A DNA stretch of 35,259 bases from JAVKDP01 sp040222185 (GTDB lineage Bacteria > Bacteroidota > Rhodothermia > Balneolales > Balneolaceae), in assembly GCA_040222185.1 (NCBI GenBank), contig JAVKDP010000019.1, forward strand, positions 1-35,259. Reading direction: 5' to 3'. How positions within the stretch are numbered: the stretch's first letter is position 1; each line of letters starts with the position of its first letter. Below, piece after piece: positions 23,201-31,400 of the stretch. A program made the translations under genes and the position numbers. Below the pieces are notes generated by a model. It saw nothing but the letters and a program-made list of their open reading frames with translations, did no database searches and was not told the DNA's origin.

Positions 23201-25333
23201 GCAGGTACCGCTACTATTACCGGAACCCTGGATGCTGTGGCAATCACCGATAATGCTCAGGTTGAATTTGCTGAATTTAATAATCTTTGGCAGTCACAGG
23301 TTGGTTCAGTGGCTGATGCAAGAAATTGGGATTTAGCTGCGAACTGGAGTTCGGGATTTGTACCAGTTCCAGGTGATAAAGTACTCATTCCGGCTGTTCC
23401 AGCTGTAGGGAATGAACAACCTGTTATCAATACAACGGATACTCAGGTAGCCCAACTATCTATTGAAGCAAGTGCATCTGTAACAGTTTCCGGTTCTAAG
23501 GAACTGATTGTAACCGGAGAACTTTCAGGGGGTGGAGAAGTACTTGGAAGTAATACCGATTCTGTAACCGTAGGTGGAAACCTGGCCATTTCAGATATGT
23601 CGGTGGGTTACGTGAAACTGGATGGAACCGTTAACCAGGACGTTACTACTCCAAATGACTATGTGCACCTGGAACTGGATAATACAAATGGTGCTGATTT
23701 CTTTTCGAATTTGTCCGTTTCTGACTCATTAAAACTCACGAACGGAACTCTGTTCATGCCATCTGGTACCAACCTGATTGCCAATGCGAAAGAATATGTT
23801 AATGGGAATATCCGGATGCAACAGCGTATGTATGGAGTTCAAGGATGGAGAATTATCTCCTCTCCTATCGATACTACTTATGGTGAGTTTCTTGATGGAG
23901 TTTTAACACAAGGATACTTAGGGGCATTTTATAGCACGGGGACTACTATTGGTGACACTCTACAACCTAATGTGTTGACCTATGATGAAACTCAGGTAGG
24001 AACTGATAACCAGAGATATAGAGCCCCAACAAGTTCCACCCAGAAAGTAACCCAGGGTCAAGGCATCTTTGTTTACCTTTTTGGCGATATTGCTGCCGAT
24101 TCCAGGTACAACGATCCTCTCCCGGATACATTAGATGTTATTGGACAAGAATTTGACGGAAACGGAACCCTGGTAGATTTTGGAATCACATATACAGCTT
24201 CGGCTGATACTGGCTGGAATTTAGTGGGTAACCCATTCCTTGCTACAATTGATTGGGATGATAATGCCAATTGGACTAAAACTAATGTGGAATCAACCAT
24301 CTACATATGGGATCCTGCAGCAAATGGTGGTGATGGCGAGTATTTAACCTGGAATGGTGTTTCAGGTACTCTCCCAACAGGTGGACTTATAGCTCCTTTC
24401 CAGGGATTCTGGGTGAAAGCAAATGCAATAAGCCCTGTTCTTAGCGTAAATAAAGCAGCTAAGACAACCTCTGGAAGTTTCTTAAGGAAGGAAATTGGTG
24501 GAGCAAGCTTTGATCAGGATAGCTCAAAAGCTAAGAAATCTGATTCTGACGCTCTTCAAATTCAACTTGCAGTATCATCAACCACTACCGGACGTTCAAA
24601 GAAAACCAATATTATCTTCACGGATGATGGAAAAAAAGGGAAAGACAACCTGGATGCATATCGTTTACTTCCTCTCTCCTCTTCTCATATTGAATTTCAT
24701 TCGCTATTAGATAATGGAACCGAGTTTGCAATTAACAACCTTCCAAAGAGTTTCAATTCCCGACAATTTATACCATTACATGTTAACGCCTTCGAAAACG
24801 GCGTACCAACTTCAGGTGAATTTAAAATGGTTTGGGGCGATTTCAGAACCATCCCTGAAGACTGGATTCTTACCCTGATTGATAATGACACAGGAACAGA
24901 AGTTAATATGCTGGAAGAGCTTTCCTATACCTTTAATCATACAACCAATGCCAAGCTTTTAAAAGCGGATCCAAACCAGGCAAAAACGATGATTAGAACT
25001 AAGGCGAAATCTCAGGGCACCCGGTTTACCTTAAAAGTAAGTACTGAGCAGATTGAGAGAGATGTTCCGGAAGAGATATTCCTGGATCAAAACTACCCGA
25101 ATCCTTTTAATCCAACCACGACTATACCATTTGGCCTGAATGAAGACTCAAACGTAGACCTCATCATCTATGATATCCTTGGAAGAAAGGTTCAAACTTT
25201 GGTATCTGGACCTCAAACAGCAGGAAAATACCAGATTCCATTCAGAGCTGGCAATCTTGCAAGTGGGGTATACTTCTATCGTCTCACAACAAACACCAAA
25301 GTACTGGTTAAAAAACTTACCCTTATTAAGTAG
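17255..25333 (+). CDS. Giant T9SS-secreted DUF2341/LamG/cadherin-like surface protein, paralogue 2
   Basis: The 2692-residue protein has the same layout as paralogue 1 along its whole length. A signal peptide is cleaved after AQA at residue 25, followed by DUF2341 (about 26-135), LamG (about 138-357), cadherin-like repeats 1-2 (359-620), a second LamG-like domain (621-890), repeats 3-5 (893, 1031, 1167) and a third LamG-like domain (1302-1550). Ig-like domains and a T9SS sorting domain (about 2608-2692) complete it. The conserved cysteine pair is C1855/C1885, 30 residues apart as in the other two copies; the only other cysteine is in the signal peptide (MCFKRS), which it shares in form with paralogue 3 (MCIKRS). 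Near its C-terminus it has an extra lysine/serine-rich stretch (DQDSSKAKKSDSDAL) absent from paralogue 1. Adhesion is inferred from domains; the ligand is unknown. Confidence 0.88.
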   Translation: MCFKRSTLTTIVFLFLFGLSEIAQAQLPGYSNRLKLRVNASQVIGTTDLTNFPVLISVTLSDLASGAGIVQDAQGDDIVFTAANGSTILSHQRESYNSGTGAIEYWVRFPTLSASTDTEFYIHFGNPSVTTDQSSENVWDSNYKLVLHLDETAAGPTTFTDASGEISSSISDNGTVATTGQIGGARDFDDPGTGDLLTIVDGGVSPLDISGNITISLWVRISNLTSGPDILSKGTYTNGYAVWSNGSGSLRFQINNDALQSPTGQIADNVWAYLAFTRASNGDRVIYTNGAQVAADNSIESFDVDDNDVTLSTAAFDYEGDLDEVRISNITRDSAWIATEYNNQFAPGTFLTQINAEPVLASIEGSTITYNSGDSPTLITSALTVADGDDTNITSATIAITSNFDSSEDVLAFVDQNGITGSYAALTGILTLTGSATLANYQTAIRSITYENTDPAPSELTRTISITINDGTDDSNTETRDINVVKVNIAPTLSALESGSIVYFAGAGEKMITSTIEVGDLDDVNLDSAIVQITSNYLSSEDTLRFIDGNGITGAWTDGSGRLKLTGSATLSTYQAALRTVTYENQAGSPDMTTRTFSITVSDGTENSTTLTRDIEFPADITELASYKGTGVFHFDAQDADGDGNSGTNQPADGTLTTWGDRSDDVGASSTNIVATAIGADTPTLDASYFGGRSGLFFDYNSGNGGDTYPINDDVLVNTDFGNYTQKSFAVVFRTGNSTSGLQVIYEQGGGSHGYQISIKADTAYAFAWSTNAEWVNGDYQSINLGAVETNTSYVIIASHEQSSLTWQANINGGTITASSGAAGTMNRHTGDANIGEEDGTRDPTDFSNSPATTNNFDGFVGELVSWNNSLSNTDFTNIYGFLSDKWFNTPSVLSDIEVSTLSYNEADPATDITATLVLTDVDTEDDATEIDSAKVYISSGFESTEDVLAYATALGITGSYDSGSGVLTLTGSTTTANYQAALRNVTYQNTETTSPSTTTREISFIVYDWDDSSGVVTREINIIPSNDVPVLAGLEAGTIAFTEGDAATDITALLTITDTDDTNLQGATVAFDFDNYFLGEDILDYTDALGITGSFNSTTGVLSLSGTTTLANYQAALRNVTYENISSDPVTGINRTIEIRVFDGIDSSIVGTTRDISVASSNTLPTLASIEEASIFYPVGDSSLISETITLTDPDDTNIETVVFQITGNYNSSEDSLVFQDIFGITDAWTDGTGTLTLTGPASKADFQAAIRTVRYRAKDLMANPTDTERTVSITANDGDGDSNIETRTISFSIPKSVSDLLVWLKGDAGTFTTTGGAVASTDGSDVGRWEDQSGNANHFISSGTDLPVFQTNEATINDQSAIEFPGAGFAGNVRLEDADAETNYLNGLDELTIFFVIESDEVNTDRGFWVTEAPSGTDQFFSMRYDDAGDNGLADNVITTGMRDLNPAFVMESFVDAQTTSGQIVMLKWKSETTYDLYVDGVLSNPTFSTNIPSGFLTNLTTAIIGQGSQDSGTSWDGLIAEVILYGKEVSISEQEDIEDYLSTKYGIAIRSLTAATGGEAISADSSNVTNGYITLTGPRIQESFVGEFTSGGTFVFNAPTGFEWDDTNLPAPGASVLPAFGGSTELTVSFTSRTTTQITYTIGTESSTNPGEITFSDFRVRPTTGNLPNTGNITNTGTTGLGGSTNYGSLTMVSGTQIEMEYAEQPSTSNVSSAISPSVRIQLIDQFGNPVEESRVDVSIVRNIVSGSGGLSGTTTVETNLFGIAEFNDLSIDATGTYNLTASSTGLTDTTSTDFDVVVIGELTQFTVERVPSGNISDKLAGQSFNITVVAVDGQPDTVETFTGTVSISSNCSMGVGQGSTASFVGGVLASHTVSISSLGTCTITATNTSGSETGNSNTFDVTPGAASATTTTISASPSVILNDGFSTSTITVQLKDGEGNNRTIGGETVVLSTTDGSLSSVTDNADGTYTAILTSSVVAGTATITGTLDAVAITDNAQVEFAEFNNLWQSQVGSVADARNWDLAANWSSGFVPVPGDKVLIPAVPAVGNEQPVINTTDTQVAQLSIEASASVTVSGSKELIVTGELSGGGEVLGSNTDSVTVGGNLAISDMSVGYVKLDGTVNQDVTTPNDYVHLELDNTNGADFFSNLSVSDSLKLTNGTLFMPSGTNLIANAKEYVNGNIRMQQRMYGVQGWRIISSPIDTTYGEFLDGVLTQGYLGAFYSTGTTIGDTLQPNVLTYDETQVGTDNQRYRAPTSSTQKVTQGQGIFVYLFGDIAADSRYNDPLPDTLDVIGQEFDGNGTLVDFGITYTASADTGWNLVGNPFLATIDWDDNANWTKTNVESTIYIWDPAANGGDGEYLTWNGVSGTLPTGGLIAPFQGFWVKANAISPVLSVNKAAKTTSGSFLRKEIGGASFDQDSSKAKKSDSDALQIQLAVSSTTTGRSKKTNIIFTDDGKKGKDNLDAYRLLPLSSSHIEFHSLLDNGTEFAINNLPKSFNSRQFIPLHVNAFENGVPTSGEFKMVWGDFRTIPEDWILTLIDNDTGTEVNMLEELSYTFNHTTNAKLLKADPNQAKTMIRTKAKSQGTRFTLKVSTEQIERDVPEEIFLDQNYPNPFNPTTTIPFGLNEDSNVDLIIYDILGRKVQTLVSGPQTAGKYQIPFRAGNLASGVYFYRLTTNTKVLVKKLTLIK
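22067..22165 (+). repeat. Near-identical 99-base tract shared with paralogue 1 (copy 2)
   Basis: Partner of 13882-13980 with four differences in 99 bases. The matching part of paralogue 3 is clearly diverged, so the exchange involved only genes 1 and 2. Confidence 0.6.
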
Positions 25334-25469
25334 TTATAATTCCATAATCTGCTAAAACCGGGCTTGGTTAGAATGGATTAATGATATAAGGATTCCTATG
25401 TACCTTATATTATATTCTATAGTTGATGTATAGTTTGGATTCGAAACGAGGTCTGTCATTTCTCAAATA
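25334..25469 (+). promoter_or_regulatory. Intergenic spacer between giant genes 2 and 3
   Basis: The 136-base spacer shows no strong terminator and no copy of the 13-base leader element, although ATAAGGATTC near 25387 may be a worn version. The stretch around GTTAGAATGGATTAATG matches the spacer before gene 2. Apart from GAGG about 20 bases upstream, no ribosome binding site is visible before the ATG. Confidence 0.35.
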
Positions 25470-28400
25470 ATGTGTATTAAGCGTAGTTCACATATCGCAC
25501 TTTTTTTCTTTTTCCTTTTTGGATTGGGTGAAATTGCTCATGCCCAATTGGGGGATTTTGCGAATCGGAAAAAATTCATTGTAGAAAGTGATAGTGTAAG
25601 TGGTTCTTCTGACCTCACCAACTTCCCTGTCCTTATAAGTATTACAGACCTCGATTTCAGAGATACAGGCAATAGCGGATCAGTTGAAAGCTCAAGTGGT
25701 TTCGATATTGCCTTTTCAGCGGCTGATGGAACCACTGCCCTGGATTTTGAGCTTGAATCCTACGATAACACTACAGGTGCAATCGTTTTTTGGGTGAAAT
25801 TCCCAACCCTTAGTCCAAATACAGATACCCAATTCTTTATTTATTATGGCGATTCGGATATAACCGCGGATCAAAGTACAACAAGCACCTGGGATTCAAA
25901 CTATCAGCTAGTAATGCATATGGATGATGTATCTGATGCTACTGCAAATGCTAACAACGGAACTAATACTGGAACAGTTTCTGCTACTGGAATTATTGGA
26001 AATGGCAGGGATTTTGAACGTGGAACTAATGATTTTATTAGTGTTGCTGATGATGCTACACTTGATATAACTGACGAGATTACCATTTCATTTTGGTATA
26101 ACCCCGAATCCACTGCTGCTCCGGATATGGTAACCAAAGGAACAAACACTTCTTATGAAGCGAGTCTTCGTGGAGGCCCAAGGATGCAGTTCAAAAAAGA
26201 AGGTGGATCAAACCTTACAGCTACTTCCGATTTCAATTTAAGTACCTTAACCTGGTACTACCTTAGTTATGTACAGAGCTCAACCGGAAGAGCTATTTAT
26301 CAAGATGGTGTGTCCATAAGGTCAGATGTTAACACAACGGCATTTTCAACTAACGGTGATGCCTTACAAATCTCCCGAAGCGGAGATGCAATAGACGGTA
26401 TTATGGATGAGGTTCGAATTTCTAATACAGCACGAACTGCTGATTGGATTGCCACTGAATATAATAACCAGTTAACTCCTTCCGCTTTCATTGAAGAATT
26501 ACCTGATGTTCCTGGCCTTAGCAATATTGAAACTTCAACTGAACTCTATACGGCAGGTGGTGCGGCTGTTTTTATAACTTCTACTTTAACAGTAGACACC
26601 CACCCTACCATTACAGACCTAACAGGCGCTACTGTTGTGATAACAGGGAACCTTGACAACCCTGATGATCAACTAACTTTTGTAGATCAGCTTGGTATTA
26701 CGGGTAGTTACGTTGCAGCAACCGGGACTCTGACTTTATCAGGTACAACTACGCTCGCCAATTACCAAACAGCATTACGTAGCATTACATATAGTAGCAG
26801 TGCAGGTTCTCCAAGCCAATTAACACGTACCGTTTCGTTCACCGGCTTTGATGGAGCTAATCCTACCAACACCGTTGAAAGAGATATCGATATCATTACT
26901 ACGTTAACGGATATTTCTACAGATATTTCAAGTAACGTATTCCATTTCGATGCCCAGGATGTAGACGGAGATGGAATTGCAAATACAGTCGACGGAGCTG
27001 CTATTTCTACATGGGCCGATTTAAATACAACCAATAATTTTGACTTTACAGCAGGTAATGCCGCTACTTTTGACCTTGAGGGGTTTGGAGAAAGAGGTTC
27101 TATCGTTTTTGACGGAGCAGCAGACGAACTCACCAAAACGGTTGAGGCGTTAATTAACAATAGTATATTTACCCAAAAGGCTTTTGCTATAGTATTTAGA
27201 ACCGGAAGCGATGTTTCTGGTTTCCAGATAATCTATGAACAAGCAAATGGTACCCGTGGCTATAACTTTTCTCTTTCTAGTGGTATTTTGTATGCGCAGG
27301 CTTATAGCCGTGGAGATACCAATTGGGGAGCTTCAAATGCAGTGAGGCACAGGGCAATTGATTTAGGTTCTGTTACTGAAAACACTACTTATATACTGAT
27401 AGCTTACCACGATTCTAATGTTTGGGCAGCACAGGTTAATAATGGGACGCTTGAATCATTCACTAATGCTGCAGAAATGCCCGCAGTCAGTGAGACCAGT
27501 ACTATAGGAGGCTCTGATGCTAATACGAGACAACCTATTACATTAACAAGTACTACGGGTAACTTCGGAGGGCAAATTGTTGAACTCGCTTCCTGGAATA
27601 CATCATTGAATGGAGGGCAAATAGCCAGTCTTAACTCTTATTTTGAAGATAAATGGGGAAATACTGCTCCTGTTTTAGCAGCTATAGAAGGTACCGCTAT
27701 TGATTTCACTGAAGGAGATGCTGATACACAAATCACGAATACGATTACAGTTACAGATGCCGATGCACACCTGAATATGGATAGCGCCAGGGTTTCGATT
27801 TCAACTAACTATGTAAATGGGGAAGACATTCTCACCTTTTCGAATACTGCGAATATCACAGGTAATTTTAATGCAACAACCGGAGAGCTATTACTAACCG
27901 GAAGTGATACCAAAGCCAATTACCAGGCAGCACTCAGGGCAGTAGACTACAGTAATGTTACGGTAAACCCAACGGTTAGCACCCGAACTGTTGATTTCGA
28001 AATCTATGACTGGGACGATATAAGTAATACTGTAAGTCGCTCTATTAATGTACTTGATGTAGCTGTAACTCCTGTTCTTGCCAACATTGAGGTTCCCGAC
28101 CTGGCTTATAATGAATCTGATGGTGCAGTTGCTATTACTTCTGCTATTACCCTTTCTGACTTTGATGATACGAATATGGAAAGTGCTACTATTTCCATAA
28201 GTGCAAATTATACATTAGGTGAAGATTTTCTCGATTTCACTGACACCGGGAATATCACTGGTAGTTTTGCCTCGGGAACAGGTATACTAACACTTTCAGG
28301 GACCGATACGGAAGCCAATTACCAGGCAGCACTTAGAGCAGTGACTTACGAGAACACCAGTTCCGATCCTGTAGAACTTACTCGTACAGTTTCTATTCTC

Positions 28401-31400
28401 GTAAATGACGGGGATAATAATAGTAATACAGAAACCCGGGATATAACGGTAACAGCTGCAAACTCCAAACCTATACTCTCTTCTATTGAAACTGGGAACC
28501 TTGCTTATCCTGACCAAGCGGTCCAGATTACTAATACACTTGTGGTGTCTGACCCGGATGATACTTTTTTAGACAGTGCTATTGTTGTTATCTCAGAAAA
28601 TTTTAAGCCAGCCGAAGATTCACTTATCTACTCAACCATTTTCGGGATCACTGGAACGTATAATACCACTACTGGAAGACTCAAATTGATTGGGAATAAC
28701 CTGTTGAGTGATTATCAATCAGCTTTACGATCCATTGATTATAAAAACTTTGCTACTATTGCCTCCGGTCCCGAACGGGTTGTTAGTTTTATTGTAAGCG
28801 ATGGTGCTTTAAAAAGTGACTCTCTGAAACGAACCATTGACGTTAGTCCCGTTGAAACCATTCCAAACCTGGAAGTTTGGCTCAGAGCTGATGCTGGTAT
28901 TTCTGAAGGAGACGGGGTTGCAGTTACAACCTGGGCCGACCAAAGCGGAAACGGAAATGATTATGTAGGAGTAGCAGATGCTGGTACTGCACCAACGTAT
29001 GTAGCAAGTTCATCAAATTTCAACAGTCAACCAGCAGTAAGCCTTGCTGGAAATGGAGATCATTTCCTGGATTCGGATGGTGATGTTAACTACATAGATA
29101 ACGCTACAGAGTTCAGTCTCTTTGTAGTATTTAAATCGGATGTAACAGGCTCAGACAGGGGGTTATTTATTGCTGATACTCCAGCAGGTGCTGATGAAAT
29201 ACTTACTATTCGTTATGATGCATCGGGAGCCAATGGTGGTGGCAGTTTTACCGATGTAGTAAAAACCGGGATATTGGGAAATACTGCCGATAATCAGCTA
29301 GAGAGTTTCTCGGATATTCAAACCACAAACGCCCAGATCATAAGTTTACAATGGGAAAGCGGAATTACTTATGATTTATATGTAGATGGTATTCTAAATA
29401 ATCCAAGCTCTGCCGCCGATCCCCCTCCCTCCGGATCCATATCTTCGGTTGATGCAACTACTGCAATACTTGGAAAAGGTGGAAAAGACGACCCTAGTGG
29501 TATCAATCTTAGCTGGGATGGTGAAATAGCTGAATTTATTTTTTACAGTCGAAGTTTAAGTAGCACTGAAAGAGAAAGTATTGAAGATTACCTGGCTGAT
29601 AAGTACGATCAAGCTATTCGAAAAATAACACCTGCAACAGGTGGTGAAGCGATATCTGCGGATGATGCGAATACAACTTATACTGCTTTAACAGGGCCAT
29701 TTGTACAGGAAGGCTTTATTGGTGAGTTCACTGCCAGCGGAACTTATGTACTTACCACCCCAAGTGGATACGAATGGAATACAGGTGGAACAATCGGTGT
29801 AACAGAATCTCCGGCTTTTGGTGGGTCCACTGAATTAATGGCATCTTACAACGCTGGGGGTAGCACAAGTACAACCCTGGTGTTTGATATTGATGCTGCT
29901 TCAACAACAAACCCGGGACAATTGGAGTTTACGGGGCTTGAGATTCGTCCAACTACGGGCACTATTCCAAATACTGGAAATATTACCAATGGCGGAACTA
30001 CAGGCCAGGGTGGAGCAACTAATTATGGAACCATCACAATGATACCAGGTTCAAATGATAGTTTGATATTCACTCAACAGCCTTCTACTACAAATAAAGA
30101 CAGTACTATTACTCCTGCTGTTCGTGTTCTACTTGTAGATCAATATGGAAATAGTATTGAACAAGCCGGAGTAGATATAAACCTCGCACTAGCAACAGGA
30201 AGTACTGGGGTGTTATCTCAAACCACTCCTATTCCTACGAATGCGCTCGGTATAGCTGAGTTTGATACCCTTTCAATTGACCTTATTGGTACTAAAGAAC
30301 TGGTTGCAACCAGTACAGGTTTAAGCCCGGATACCAGCTCTGCTTTTGAAATTGTAAACGCTGGAACGCTTACTGGATTTACAGTAGAACGGGTACCTTC
30401 TGGTTCCATAAGTTCAAAAACTGCCGGACAGACTTTTAATATCATTATTACTGCAGTGGATGGGACTTCCTCTACTATTACCACGTTTAATGGTACAGTA
30501 GTTATTTCATCAAGTTGTACTATGGGAACGGGGCAGGGAACTTCTGCCAGTTTCACTTCAGGTGTGCTAGCTTCAACTACTGTGAGTTTAACCAGTGTGG
30601 GAACCTGTGACATTACTGCTACAAATTCCGCTGGTTCAGAAACCGGAACCAGTAATACATTTACGGTTAGTGCTGGTGCTGCATCCGAGACAACTTCTAT
30701 TATTACAGCATCACCTACAGTAATTCTAAATGATGGAATTACTACATCTACTATCACTGTTGCTCTTAAAGATGTATATGGTAATGGTCTTACTTCAGGA
30801 GGAGACGCCGTAGCTTTAACTATCACTCCTACCTCTTTAGGTTCTCTTGGCTCTGTGACTGATGTTGGAGATGGAACATATACAGCGACTTTAACTTCGT
30901 CAACAACTGCCGGAACTGATAATATAACTGGAACTGTAAATGCTGTGACCATAACTGATGATGTGGATGTGGAGTTTGCAGCTTTCACTCATATTTGGGA
31001 TAGCCAGTTAGGTTCTGCCAGCGATGCCTCAAATTGGGAGGATACAGGAAACTGGAATGTAGGAACCCAGCCCGGCCCTTCTTCCGTGGTTTTTATTCCT
31101 GCCAGCCCTTCTGTGGGTAACGAACAGCCTGTAATTGATGTAGCTGGATCTACAATAGCTTCTATTACAATGGAAACAGGAGCTTCTATTACTATTTCCG
31201 GCGGTATTAATTTTACCATTACAGGAGATATATCAGGAGGAAGTGTTCTTGGGACAAATGCTGATAGTTTAACTGTGGGTGGTGACGTACTAAACGTAGC
31301 TACTATCAATGTAGGTACTGTTGTATTAAACGGATCTACGGCACAGTCAATAACTAATCCACACAGCTACACGAATTTAGAAATTGATAATGCCAATGGA

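Noticed and set aside
30218..30988. 256-codon frame on the minus strand inside giant gene 3
   Set aside because: It is antisense to a threonine/serine-rich coding region, has valine/proline-rich shadow composition, and lies opposite a clearly homologous domain.
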